Positions 1-11,114 of a DNA stretch of 36,577 nucleotides are shown here, piece after piece. The notes below the pieces were generated by a model. It did not search any database. It was not told where the DNA came from and saw nothing but the letters and a program-made list of their open reading frames with translations. The translations under genes and the position numbers were made by a program. The DNA comes from Hysterium pulicare CBS 123377. Lineage: Eukaryota > Ascomycota > Dothideomycetes > Hysteriales > Hysteriaceae. Location: the NCBI GenBank assembly GCA_000467715.1, contig AJFK01000762.1, positions 1 through 36,577 of the forward strand, in the 5' to 3' direction. Each line of letters begins with the position of its first letter. The stretch's first letter is position 1.

Positions 1-175
1 TATAATTTATTACTAAGTTTTTATATTTAATTTTTATATTATATATATATAAAAGAAAATAATACTAAAGAGTAGAAAACTTAGGGTAAGAATATTGTTT
101 GTAGGGTAGCTAAGAAAGGTAGCTAGGAAGTTTTAGGATTAGAGGGCTGATATATAGAGATGTAGAGACGAATAG
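1..175. other. AT-rich block at left edge
   Basis: The first 60 bases are almost only A and T, and to about position 175 the plus strand has very little C. Composition then changes to that of the rest of the window. This is the look of a RIP-degraded repeat or AT isochore border in an ascomycete. No gene is seen. Confidence 0.7.
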
Positions 176-1257
176 TAGCGCACTCCTTCCCGCATGAGCT
201 GGAGTAGTTGTAGGATTAGGCTGCTAAGTTACCGGCTGGAGTCAAATCTTCCTATCACCCGTACCCAACCACTTCCATATCCAACAGCGCGTGTTCCAGC
301 ACAGCCCAAGCCCTCGGCTCTAAACACCTGGAAAACTAGCGCAGCAAAGGGAAAATAACCTGGCTTGTAGATACTCTGGAGTCTTTGTTGGGGTCGAGAG
401 ATCCTTTCGAGAGGAATGGCGACGACCGCCAGTTACGGCGGAGACTGGAGGAGCTTGTAAGGAGGCGTGCGTAGGAAACTGTGTTTCGAGGAGTTAAGGG
501 TTTGGTGGCTCGTGAGCAGATATTCGTGGCCGACTTTGGAGGGGTGATAACAAAGCAAGTAGATGGGCGTAGACGGTTGCGGTGGTGAGGTGAGGCTGTA
601 TGTCGTTTCGCAGGGGCTCGAAGTTCTGGCCACCCACTCATTGCGACATACTAGAATTGGAGCCGCCCGGTGGTATTGTAGTAGGGTTCAATTAGCTCGG
701 CGATGAGCGTGGTGGTAATAGAGTTGGAGGTGGTAGGATTCGAGTTGCTCCGCGCAAACTGGGGGTGCTCTGTATCGTTAAAGTGGATGTATTATACTAA
801 TGCTTTGAAGTCTCCATTGAAGACGTTTCTGCGGCTATTCAGTAACTTTGCCACTAGCATAGGTGGGCAGTACAACTTACACTTGGTCGTTGCTGAAAGC
901 TTCTACGTCCAGCTTATTGGGCTACTCTTAAAACTGAGAAGCCACAATTCTCGACTTTTTGGTGCACGCACTGGTCCGTAAGCTGTTGTTCACCTTTAAT
1001 CCTGTTGGCAAAGCCATCATTTTCGAATGAAGCGCGGCTATGGTTTTAGTTGGTAACGCCAAATTAGACAGCTATAAGTGGAGGCGTTGAATGTAGGTTG
1101 TGGCAGACTAGAGTGCCGGTGGCGGCGTGCGCAATACAAGGTACGTTTGCAGGTTGCTTTCTGAAGTCGCCATCTCTCTCATCTTGCCAGACTTAGACAT
1201 CATGTTTGATTCTTGTTGTTGACGGCGACGAAAGCGTACCCTAACCAAGGAACCATA
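176..1257. other. No recognisable gene
   Basis: GC-normal sequence. A plus-strand frame at about 348-600 reads like protein for some 35 codons (a run beginning LVDTLESLLGSRDPFERNGD) and then meets stops. It may be a gene scrap, but it was not identified and nothing else here is supported. Confidence 0.3.
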
Positions 1258-1259
1258 AA

Positions 1260-1318
1260 TGAGAGCTTCAAATAAAATCAACACTTACACGTGGTTGAGC
1301 TTTACCAAACTCTTCTTC
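1260..1318 (+). repeat. Promoter-like dispersed repeat, copy 1
   Basis: A full copy of the ~60 bp repeat. It begins with GAGAGCTTCAAATAAAATCA (TATA-like) and, about 30 bases on, has GTGGTTGAGCTTTACCAAAC followed by TCTTCTTC. It shares both halves and their spacing with the copies at 22674 and 31690. No intact ORF starts just downstream on the plus strand. On the minus strand it could instead be read as a coding tail ending in KKSLVKLNHV before a GTAAGT-like donor. Confidence 0.6.
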
Positions 1319-3486
1319 TCATCGTGCTCTTCTCCCATCCATTGCCGAGTTTCTTCTGTGACAGCTCGAAGTTGAGGTTCTGCTTCCTTGGCGACAGTGT
1401 GCATGGGAGACGGTGTGTAGTTCGCGTATAACTAAAGCGTTCGCGGGTTTTCGAAGAAAGCATTGATGTGTATAGTAGCATGCATTGGTAGGACATAAAA
1501 ATAGAATCCTTTTCTATAAAATTGAGACACGGAGAGGCGAATCCCAGCATCTAGAAAACCCTCGGGAGGACACAAGCATTGAGCCAACCTATTACTCCAC
1601 CTAAGGTCCTGAAGTTCCGCCCCAACGGTATCGCCATCATTTCCCTCGCCAGTTTAAAGGCCTTGTTCACTCTAGTAAGCTGCTGAGAAGCCTACTCGCC
1701 CTCTTGACTGCTGGAAACGCTGCCCAGTTCCGACACCCCCGGAGTAACCGTTATTGGCTGCTACTACTCCCTAGGGAAGAATGGTGGTCTTTTCGTCTGC
1801 CATTCTCTGCATCTCATCCTTCGTCTCCTTGGACTAAGTGTCCCAAGCTCTGTGCTTTCCCGCGCAGTGCGACCTTGGGCATGATGGCATGATTGTGCGA
1901 TGTGTCCGTATCGTTGGAATTTGTACCAAGAGAGCGAACCGACGCTGCGCGCATTCCATGCATGGTTTACATCTGCCCTTCTGTCCAGTACCTTGTCCTA
2001 CTGGTTTCCAGGTTTCTTCAGGAGCTCCGCTGCTCCGACACTTAGGCCGTGGTGAACCGTGCATCGCTCTGGAGCGCCTATGTGCGCTCAGTACCGTTGA
2101 TTTGTAGTACCTTCTACCCGCTATCTGCGCTTTGGTTTCGTTGAAGCTTGTGATATCGGACGCTGAGGAGATGGAGTTTGTGAGGGCGAGTGCTGAATCT
2201 TTCGGTGGGTTCTACGGTCTCGGACAGGGTAGTATTATGATTCCTTTACAGTCTCCCACTCACTGGCATGGAAGCGATCCAGATATATCGCGTGGTTGAT
2301 GTTAAGGATAACGCGTATGGGCACCAATTGAAGGGCCAGGAATCCGACCGAGTATCAGTATTGCGCAACATCTTGGACCACTCCGTCAATAAAGAAGCCA
2401 TACAGCGGTATTGTGCAGCTTTCCGAGCCCTCCCATTTTCCACTACTCAGGCTATACAGTGTCCGTTTAATTCGCAGTAGATCCTCCACGATTTGTTCAG
2501 CTAGCCGGTGAAATTAAAAGCGAGAAAAGGCTGGAGGCTGGAGATTCGATTGAGAAGCTTACGAAATCTCCGAAATGGTAGATACATCGTTGACGGGGAT
2601 AGCTAGCCCTATGCGTTCGCGGGTTCAGATTAGCGGGCGGATGTTGAGGAGGGTGAAAGAACACGGCTGATTTTTGCGACGCCCTACAATGCCCATGTTC
2701 TCGCAAGGAGTCCGATAGAGTCCACGACGAGCTAGTAGTACTCGTCGTGCGATAACATTCAGGGCTGTATGGGGCTATTAAAAGCGACCGGATTGTGATG
2801 CTGCGCCGTCGTGGAGCTGTGCCTGACGATGCGCGGCGGAGCTTGCTTGTAGCCTTCTTCTGCGGCGAGGGGTTTTTTGCATTGTCTGTAGAGCTTCGGT
2901 TGCATCAGATGGTGGTGAATGGTGCAGAAAAGACACACACTGTGTAGGGGGAGCACCTGGCATGCATGGCGTCTCTTGGGGGCCAGGATGCGGGGCATTC
3001 AATGCGCCACCCCCCGCCGACCTCCCAAGATTCTGGCCGCACTCCTGGCGCTCGACTTGCCCTGGCTAATGTCTTTCCCGGCACCATTCGAGATTGAGCG
3101 GCCTGAATCATCATGCACACGCGCAAAGCCCAGTACATCACCCTCGAAGCCCAATAAACCGTGACATCTCCCTTCCAAGCTTCATCCTGCGAGCTGCGTC
3201 GGAGCCAGAAGAGATGAGCGCCCAAGCCCGCCTCACCGGCGTTGACGAAGCGATACAACCACTCCGTATGTTCGAGTGCAGCTCCTTCAATGCTAAGACT
3301 TCAGACTCTGACATCTTATGATAGACTACCACGAACTACACCTTGCATCTTCTCCCACGCAGGGGCCGTAACCTCCTCCGTCCACCGCGAGACGAGATCC
3401 CCTCCTTCGTTGAGCGAGCCCTGCGATCCTGACGACTCGAATAATGGCCATGTCGGAGGGTTGCCGGCTGCATTTCACAACTAGCG
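1319..3486. other. Gene-poor stretch with unidentified coding-like scraps
   Basis: No supported gene. The most protein-like piece is a plus-strand ATG frame at 2268-2480 (70 codons, starting MEAIQIYRVVDVKDNAYGHQ). Another at about 1743-1900 is broken by stops. A plus frame around 3242-3484 is also open. None was recognised, and none has a convincing start, intron or promoter. Confidence 0.3.
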
Positions 3487-4041
3487 ATGTTAGGGACGGA
3501 AACGGGAACAGGTGAAACAGCGGAGCACATGTCCAGCGATGGCTTAATCACTCCTCGACAGTCTGAACACCAAGGCCAAAATGACGGGGTCCTCACGGCC
3601 ATGGTATGGTAGAAGGAATTAGAAGACGGCGTAATGAATGGATACGACTAGGAACAGGACGATGAACTGCGCGAGGAAGATCTGAGTCACCAGAGAAGCC
3701 TCACAGAGCGCGTAAACTCCAACTCTCCGTGACATCTCGTAGCTAAGCATTTCAATACGGTTCCTCGGTCATCCCCAGCCTTCAACTGCGCGAAAAGCTC
3801 AATTAATCAGGTCGCACCATTGCGGTCCAGTGGGCGGCTCATGAAGACTCCCTTCCAACACATACAAGATTCAAACAGTTCTTGCAACAGTCATCCCCTC
3901 TCGCCTTTTACTTATTGCTAGCAGAGTACGTCTTGCCGTGACTTGGTCATTGCGATCGAAACCCCGCCTGACCGGCCCCTAATTCTCTCCATCCCTCTTC
4001 TTCTTTTCGACGACAAGCTACCTGCCAAAGATCAGCAATAG
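3487..4041 (+). pseudogene. Unidentified coding relic, one frame with four stops
   Basis: From an ATG at 3487 one plus-strand frame stays protein-like for 184 codons to a TAG at 4039. It is interrupted only by TAG, TAG, TGA and TAG and has no visible frameshift. The reading is acidic and Gln/Ser-rich at first (LREEDLSHQRSLTERVNSNS) and hydrophobic near the end (LILSIPLLLFDDKLP). All four internal stops could come from CAG, CAA or CGA by C-to-T change, as in mild RIP, but the ancestral codons are unknown. No family was recognised. An unusual transcript with introns is possible but less likely. Confidence 0.4.
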
Positions 4042-4990
4042 AGAACTCAAATGCATGGGCATCAATCTCAATACTAGCCCTTGATACGGTGAATCTTCCA
4101 GGAGCTTCTCAATTAATACTCCACCCTCAGGTATCCTCCACCAGATCCCACTGACCTCCTCCACATATACCCCCTCTTTTCACTGCATCCATTCACGACC
4201 ATTGAACGGCAGCTACGATCATGATGATAACGATACTACAAACAACAGCACTCTGGCGGAGATAGCACAAAGGGAGACTAATCACAGTACCAGGAGGAAC
4301 CGCCGGAGGTACCACCAGTGTCACAGCCACCCGGAGCGCTCCCCCAACAGCCCGACGAGGAATCCTCCTATCTGCATTCCGGAACCCCATCGATCGATTT
4401 AACAAACCTCGTCACCGTTACAGTGGACTTCCTCGCCCTTTAAGCGCACTTTCGTTTCTACTCGCCCTCAAGTCGTCCTTCCCCAGGTCCAGTTCCAACC
4501 GCCAAAGCTCCATTGGAATAGTACCCCCAAAGGGAGGTATTCTGGACACTCAAGAGAATACCCATATTGAGTATAACGCTCGGCAACTGTTCGCGGGATA
4601 CAGAATAGATATCCACGAGACGCCCAATAGATTCTTGTTTGCCATGTTGGGTGGAAATGAGGCAAAAGTTAAGCTGAACTTCAAAAGCAAGATCTGCAAG
4701 GGCATGGATTACAAATAGTAAGTTAGATGATCCGCTTCTCCTCCTGAACAGCACTTAGAAAACCTCCAGAGTAGAGCATCCGCTGTCCCAGAGGCTCGGG
4801 AGCCTATTTGCCTTACTACCTCCGCTTTTCGAATAGCCATCCTCCATTGACTTGTCAACGTCATTTCAGCTTGGGCGTCCCTCCCAAACTGTGTCGGTCT
4901 CCTAAGTAGAATATGACAATGGTAAAGGTACAAGAGAAAGACGCGGATATTGGTCCTAGATTCTTCGAGTTCGGATGTCGGAGATGGAGA
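4042..4990. other. No recognisable gene
   Basis: Mixed composition with pyrimidine-rich runs. A plus frame at 4202-4402 is open for 66 codons but is low-complexity (Arg, Asn, His, Pro) and overlaps a minus frame of similar length, so neither is supported. The 5' end of the asparaginyl-tRNA synthetase relic may begin near 4990. Confidence 0.3.
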
Positions 4991-4999
4991 TGGACGAGA

Positions 5000-6115
5000 G
5001 ATGCGACACGCACCAAGAAAAGGCCCTTCCTTGCTTTCCCTCCACAATCGAGCACACCGCCCCCCAATTTCTTCTTTCCTGACGCTGCCGCCGCTCTCAA
5101 GACAGTCCTAAAGAAGGTTGCGAGCCGCTACGCTGGCCTTGTGAGGAAGAAGATGAAGGAAGTTCCGAGGCAGAATACCGCTCTAGACAACCGCGAGCTG
5201 CATGCCGAGTAATACACCATTATCGACGAGGCCACAGCAGGTCCTACATCTTTTACCAACATCGTTCCAAAAGTACCAATCAGTCTGGCTTGTCCGATGA
5301 TTCGAATACCGCCATCTCGCCATCCTGAGAAGTCAACAATGATGAAGGCGCGAGCCTCTGCTCTCGCGCCTTCCGTGAGCGCTACAATAAGCACGATGTG
5401 CGAGAGCACACTGCACCCTCCTTCGTTCGCCCTGAAGTCGAAGGTGGTGGCTCTCTTTTTGAGGCTGCCTAATTGACCCAAGCATCGCGCTTCTACCTTG
5501 AGACACAGCTGCCGATCCTGGATGAGTGCTTTAACATCTAGTCGTCTTTCCGCGCTGAGAACTCCTGGGCACGTCGTCATCTCTCAGAATATACGCATGT
5601 TGAAGGCGAACTGGGCTTTATTACTTCTGACCATCTCTTGGATCATATCGAAGATCTCCTCTACGGGAGTCATTAATATCCTGCTCGCCGACTCTAAGAG
5701 CGCCAACTATATTAAAGCACTCAGCCCTGCTTTAAGGCTCCGTCGCGCCCTTTTCACCACATAACATACACTAAGGCTCTTCAGTAGCTCAATAAACACA
5801 GCGTCAAGACGGTAGACAAGAATTATACGTCTAGCGATACTGTTCGAGAAGCAACCGGAAGAGCCATGCCTGACAGGATCGGCGTTCCTATAATATTGAC
5901 CTACTTCCCCGTTTCAAGCAAGGCTTTCTATATGAAGAAAGATGTAGGCGATCGTGGATTGATCGAAAGCGTCGAATGCCTTGTCCCAGGCATTGGGGAG
6001 TTTGTGGAAGCGGGTACGCCTATGGACAAACTCGAAGACTTGCTTGCAGTCATGAAGCAGCACAATTGGAAAGCGGCTGCATATGCATTTTACTCAGACC
6101 AGCGAAAGCAAGTTT
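5000..6115 (+). pseudogene. Asparaginyl-tRNA synthetase relic
   Basis: Recognised from a class II aminoacyl-tRNA synthetase core that would charge tRNA-Asn in the cytosol. Seen in order: a Lys-rich stretch like the linker of fungal AsnRS (ALKTVLKKVASRYAGL, about 5090-5140), APSFVRPEVEGGGSLFE (5413-5463), LTQASRFYLETQLPILDE (5473-5526), the motif 2 region SSFRAENSWARRHLSEYTHV (5542-5601), FKAPSRPF, then GVPIILTYFPVSSKAFYMKK and YSDQRK. From about 5281 to 6115 all pieces lie in one frame, broken by seven stops (TGA, TAA, TAG, TAA, TAA, TAA, TAG). The Lys-rich 5' part is in another frame, so there is one frameshift near 5213-5280. The motif 3 region that should follow YSDQRK is missing. An intact copy is presumably elsewhere in the genome, since the enzyme is essential. 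Confidence 0.85.
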
Positions 6116-6149
6116 TTGGGACTACCGCTTCATCTACGTGTAGCTAATC

Positions 6150-6432
6150 CAGGTACGGGACTTCACCAATTTGGTTTTTGAAGACAATAAACAGCTTAAT
6201 AATTCTTCTATGAAGACTTCGGTGATTAACACTTTCGGGTGAGACCCAGTAGTTCTCTTCGGTGACTTCCAGATCAACATTCTCGAGCTCCCCCGTTACT
6301 TTAGCAATTTCAATCCTACATTCGAACAATCCCTTGTGGGGAAACTAGGTAAAATTCATCCTGACTCGCTCGTGCAAGTGGTCTACAGGACCGTCGACAA
6401 AGTTAGCCTGGACATTGACGTGTTCCCATGAT
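6150..6432 (+). pseudogene. Unidentified coding-like frame
   Basis: Directly after the AsnRS relic, a plus frame reads like protein for about 95 codons with one internal TGA. Examples are RDFTNLVFEDNKQLNNSSMK, then DPVVLFGDFQINILELPRYF and GKLGKIHPDSLVQVVYRTVD. It is not part of AsnRS as I know the family and was not recognised. The frame stays fairly open past 6478, but there it overlaps the much better supported dioxygenase relic on the other strand and is treated as a shadow. Confidence 0.3.
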
Positions 6433-6444
6433 TCAATCTTACTT

Positions 6445-7150
6445 CAGCACTCTTCAGGGAGTTTCAACAGCACGAAGGACTGCTACCAACGTGGGAAGTA
6501 GATGAAGACGAGCATGACTCTAGGATTCGCCGACAAATTCGACATTTCGGCGTGCCAGAGACGCAGGTCGCGCATGCAGACAGAAGCCTTAGGCACAAAG
6601 AGCTGGATCGAGGGCGCGATAGCCGCTCGTGAGTTGATTAGAGGCTTTGGGATCTGACTACGCTTGTAGGAAAGATGGACCAGCCTTCATGGGTGCCGAG
6701 CCCAACCTCAGTGGCACCGGTGGCAGTTGGCGCATATGTGGTAAAATCGTAGATCTCGATAGTAAAAGGAAATCGAGATGTTGATGAGACGCATCTGAGT
6801 GGACGGTTTGACGACCAATGCCACCGGGAAGTGTGAGATTCCTACTCACGAAAGAAAGTTCGGGACGTGCTCTAAATACGTTCTCGATAATGACTATGGC
6901 GTGCCGATGAGCCCAGACGTCCTTGTGAGCGAATGGAGCTGAGACTGCCGGCGTCTGTGACATGTCCTTGTGCTGGACGCCATGGATGTACTGTACTCTT
7001 GGCCACGCTAAGTCAATGGCACCTTCTTCCATCATTTGTCTATTAAGCTGGTTCAGATGGGTGTGAGATATAGATCCTCAAAAATGATGAAGCCGTTCAT
7101 GCGGAACTCTTCGACGCTAACTTGAATTGCCTTGAACTTGTTGTACCCAC
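6445..7150 (-). pseudogene. Phytanoyl-CoA dioxygenase-like relic
   Basis: Relic of the PhyH family of Fe(II)/2-oxoglutarate oxygenases, which in fungi are often tied to secondary metabolism. Reading down the minus strand: VEEFRMNGFIIFEDLYLT near 7110, a segment HGVQHKDMSQTPAVSAPFAH, the metal-binding HxD as QTVHSDASHQHLDF (about 6780-6820), GATEVGLGTHEGW after a frame change, and the distal histidine in CMRDLRLWHAEMSNL with PRVMLVFIYFPRW (about 6490-6570). At least two frameshifts and an internal stop near the 5' end disable it. The three metal-ligand positions (H, D, distal H) are still visible. It is the last of three minus-strand relics (ABC-F, DPP III, PhyH) and converges on the AsnRS relic. 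Confidence 0.8.
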
Positions 7151-7289
7151 TATCCTATTCGTCAGAGATGAGAATGCTGTGGTATGACGTCTCTGGATTA
7201 AGTAATTTAGTAAAGTTGAATACTAGAGGAATATTAAATATACTAGGCTGGTAAGTTGTAAAATAATGGATAGAGTATACCACTTCTCT

Positions 7290-9180
7290 AACGACTCTTC
7301 AGCTTTGGACGTCCCTCTCAACCCACGACTGGATAATACCCTCAATACTCTTCTCGTAGACCTTAACTTCAATGTTCTTACCCTTGACAACAGTATTCGG
7401 CTGCACAAACTTCCACCTCGTATTTGGTTTTGACACGACAATCTTATGGCACTTTTCATACACGCCATCAATTGCACATGGGCTCGTATAACTCCCTGCA
7501 CGCGGACACGTCCGCGGTGCAGCGCCGGATGTGAAGGTTGCAGAGATGCTGGCCTGCGTAATACTTAGATGGAGGTAGGTGAGAGGAAGATAGGCGTACT
7601 TGGTGGTGGGCTTTGCCCCAAGTCTGATCTTGGAAGATGTAGTGCTCGCGAGCTTGACCGTCGACGCCGATGTTGAGATATGTGGCGTGCAGAACTGCGA
7701 ATAATGGGATCTAGTGTCGTAGCGTACTGCATTTCGGGGTGGTGCAACGTACGATCTTCAGTTGTGAGGTCACTATTGTCAGTGTACCCAAAATCGTTGT
7801 GGTCCATGAAGTATTCCGACATCAAGATCGCACGACGCTCCTCCACTGCTCCTGCCAGTTTTCTAAACACGCTTCCCCACGTCTGGCTGGGTGGGTAATG
7901 CGATGTTACAACCTCCCCAACGTTCTCGAAGCCGCAGATTTCTCGGATGTATTCGTACTGTGGACCATTCATTCGTTGATAGAGAATGAGACGGGAAGAA
8001 CCTATTTTCGGGAGATTGGCGGCTTCGAAGACGATGTTACCGCAGACGACGGGTGCTAGAACAATCAGGCGGCCCCTCTACTTTGGATGAATAACTAATC
8101 GTGGACAATGGTAAAGTTGGGAGCCTCGAATAAACGATTCTCAGATGGGCCTTCCCACACCCTTCACTACCCATAGGAGTTGTCGAATGAAAGTAGTTGA
8201 GCTGTCGACAAAAAAGTTTAATGCCTTGACTTCATCGGCATTGGCAATCCCTATCATAACGGATTCCAGCGGGGTCGCGGTAAGGCTCGATGAACCCAAG
8301 TATGTTCTCTACTCTCGAAGATTTATCCGTCCCCCAAGCCTTCTGCAACTCCCGAAAAGCTTCTAATCTGTCAGTGCGGAAGCATTTGATGTAATATGTT
8401 AAGAACTGTGTTTGCTTGTCATTGCCTGCATATTCTTTCCACTTCTAAAGCCCAACAAACCCTTTCCAATTCTTGTGAGTGATCTCCTCGGACAAGAAAT
8501 ATACCATCTGCGAGTTCATGATGGTAGTCCCCGGGAGGACCGGGTCCGCAGAAGCTTGCAGCAGCTGCAACACGGGCTTACCATCCTTAACTACTTTTCG
8601 AACTCGAGTATTCTCCGGCCTGATTGACTTCTTGTTCATGACCTCCGATACCTTCGCGAGTTCGTCCTGGGTGATGGGTTCATCGCTAAGGCATTAGCGA
8701 TGATCTTGTCCAGGCCAGCTTTCGGCTTTGGGGGGATATCTGCAATCTTCCGGAGAGCGTCTACCGTTATGACAGGGGCAAACTTGTGGTCGCCTTCACC
8801 CTGACCAGCTCCATAAGCAGCAATAGCTCGCCAACTTACACAGAAGCTACATAAGTTGCAAAGGAACATGGCAGCATACCCGAGAAAAGAAGCGAGCCCT
8901 TCAGTAGTAATGTTGCGTTGCGCTACCAAGATGAGCCTGCCGTGCGGGTCGGCGTTGGCGCCGGATCCAACGGCGTCCCTTGCTTCAAGCACTTCACCAG
9001 CGCCGCCATCTCTCCACCCTCCGAATCCAGCCATTCTGAAGACCGACAGCTCCAGGCATGGCGCGCCATCCCGCGTTACGCATATGCACTTCTCGAGTCG
9101 TGGGCGGCAAAGTTGAGCCGGCGTGGCTCCTTTTGGTTGGATGATGAGCGATATGCCTCGATGTCGAATAAACGAGGCTG
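7290..9180 (-). pseudogene. Dipeptidyl peptidase III relic lacking the zinc motif
   Basis: Relic of DPP III (family M49), a cytosolic zinc exopeptidase that cuts dipeptides from oligopeptide N-termini. Landmarks from 5' to 3' on the minus strand: FLGYAAMFLCNLCSF (near 8870), GEGDHKFAPVITVDALRKIA, IRPENTRVRKVVKDGKPVLQ (about 8560-8620), NDKQTQFLTYYIKCFRTDRL, ENILGFIEPYRDPAGIRYD (near 8290), YIREICGFENV (7910-7945), SQTWGSVFRKLAGAVEERRA with the EExRA part of the second zinc motif, YATYLNIGVDGQ, LHIRRCTADVSACRELYE, and the C-terminal KFVQPNTVVKGKNIEVKVYE and GIIQSWVERDV (to about 7300). Frames change several times and there are internal stops. The expected HELLGH segment between GFENV and SQTWG is absent, which points to an internal deletion of very roughly 100 codons. 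Confidence 0.88.
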
Positions 9181-9653
9181 TAGCTGTGCGTTAGGAGAGA
9201 ATCTCGATAACGCGATAAAGGCCCTGGTACCTCTTCAAGTTGAGATTGGAGGTTAGTTAGCCGCTTATAAGCACGCGAAAGCTTGCTCGGACACTCTCCT
9301 AATTCCGACGGTGGCTTACTGCTATCAATTCTGTCTGCCCCCTGCGTTAGCATAAATATCGACATTCCGGATGGTTCTGGGGTATGCATCGTACCTTTTC
9401 CTGACATCCCTAACGCATTTATCGAGAGCTAAAAGCCCTATGCGAGCTTAGGCTCCCTTCACGCTGCTCCTCGGCGAGTCGTCTTGTTGAGCTTCGGAGA
9501 GCTGTGTGGGAAGGCAGTTGTATTGGAGTTGACGGAAGCCTCTTCTTTGAGCCCATTCTGCGCCGTTCTCGTTCGCGTCAGAAAGCACTACAGGCACAAA
9601 ACCTTTAGCGAGCGCGTATGAAAGAGTTGGAAGGCATGAGGAGCGCGTTATCG

Positions 9654-10290
9654 CTACATACCATCAATCTTCGCCCGAATCTTGTTCCTGGCGATATCAT
9701 TCTCTAATGTATATCTCAGTGCTGATTTGCCTAGAGGGATGGGGGATGTGGGCGTAGTGGGAGCCGGGCCGGTCGAAGAAGTATCGTCTACGCTCGTCTG
9801 TTGCAGTAGGATTATTTTGTTCGCAAACGAAAGACCTGGGACGGTCTTTTCTTCAATGGATCGGGGCAACGCTCGCGCATTAATAGCAAGATATCATTAG
9901 AAATGCAGATTTTATGCCCGTGCTGCTACACGAGGGGAAACATACTAGACTTTCCCGTGCCATTACGACCCAGAAGGCCATATTAAACATCGGCCCTCAG
10001 CTTCAAATCATCATCGACAAGAATCTTTAGCGGATTGGTGGACGCCTTTGCTTTGCCCGTTGCCCGTTGCCTGCTTCTTTTTCCCGCAGGGAGCAAACAT
10101 AAAGGCAATTGATTAATTGAGAATTCTGGGCTGCGACAGTCTTCAATGATCCGGAACGGCGTCTGTTTGCAGGTTGCAAATACGGTAGGACCGCCGCTGT
10201 CGCTATCTGTGGGCGTCGGAGGCTGCGGCATCCTATGCTCCTGAGAAGAGAAAGCTGGACGACCTCGCAATATAATGGTTAGATCAGGAA
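9654..10290 (-). pseudogene. ABC-F ATPase relic
   Basis: Relic of a soluble ABC-F ATPase (translation or ribosome-associated type, two ATP-binding domains when intact). On the minus strand an N-terminal linker with PEFSIN is followed by KASTNPLKILVDDDLKLRAD. After an in-frame TAA comes a clear Walker A, YGLLGRNGTGKS, at 9948-9983. Beyond a frame change is a family-like stretch PRSIEEKTVPGLSFANKIIL, then LLQQTSVDDTSS and a helical NDIARNKIRAKIDGM. No signature motif, Walker B or second ATPase domain was found downstream. Sequence to about 9410 has only hints of a charged linker. The DPP III relic follows on the same strand. Confidence 0.75.
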
Positions 10291-10564
10291 TCAGGTCCTC
10301 GAATTGGCCATTAATGACAACTCTGCCGATTTCCCACTCACCGTCACGACAGTTAGCACGGGGGTAGCAATTGCGACGAGCACGAAGACCGCAAGGCCGA
10401 AGAAAACCCTCAGATAATGCCTAGCTATTGTTCAGATTACATTCAAGAAGCGAATAAGTCAGAAAATCTATGCTCGAGTAGACTTGTATGTTATCCGGAA
10501 CTGTATAGCATTCCGAAAAGCTCTGACGGAACGTGTGGAGGAATTATAAATGCACGAGGCTCTG

Positions 10565-11110
10565 CTATCCATCAGTTACCAAATGCTCATTTCTAGTTTC
10601 ATCGGCTTTCAGATTCATCCGGAAGACGCCACTTCCCAGCCTTGGCATGATGACCAGCCCCGAGCGATTAGCCGTGGTCGAAAATCGCTCATCAGTCTCG
10701 CCATCTAAGTCCAAGGGCAACCTTAGAAAGAATGTAGAACTTGCCATGCCATTTGTGTCGAGGGGAAGGAAAGGGCTCATGATTCTCTTAAGCCATCCAC
10801 CGTCTCTGTCCACCAAAGGATTTTCGAACCAGCCGTAATACGGCGAATTTCCCGGTTGGACCATATTGCATCGATTGTAAGGCTTCTACACCTGTGATGG
10901 GAACAAATTTCATCAGGGATAGAGCTCCGTGCTTGACCTCCGAGACTAACGCGGCTTTGCTCGGCAGCATGCGAGAGGTTGACGTGCGATATGATGCGGT
11001 GGGACGTCCTCATTATCTGTGTACACTTTGGAGGGCGTCAAGAGGGGTTTCCTGCGATCCTGCTGCCGGACTAACTCGCCAAAGCGAAGTTTGTGATACT
11101 ACGGTAGGCC
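10565..11110 (-). pseudogene. Unidentified coding relic
   Basis: A minus frame at 10565-10864 is open for nearly 100 codons and looks like real protein, for example PYYGWFENPLVDRDGGWLKR and STFFLRLPLDLDGETDERFS. Just upstream the same strand shows EVKHGALSLMKFVPITGVEA in another frame, so at least one frameshift separates them. No start, promoter or family was recognised. It lies upstream of the ABC-F relic on the same strand but need not be part of it. Confidence 0.35.
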
Positions 11111-11114
11111 ATTG

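Noticed and set aside
75-90. TTAGGG near the left edge as telomeric repeat
   Set aside because: A single occurrence within AT-rich DNA, not a tandem array.
5128-5580. 150-codon minus-strand open frame
   Set aside because: It lies opposite the AsnRS relic, whose plus-strand reading shows clear class II synthetase motifs, so the minus frame is a shadow.
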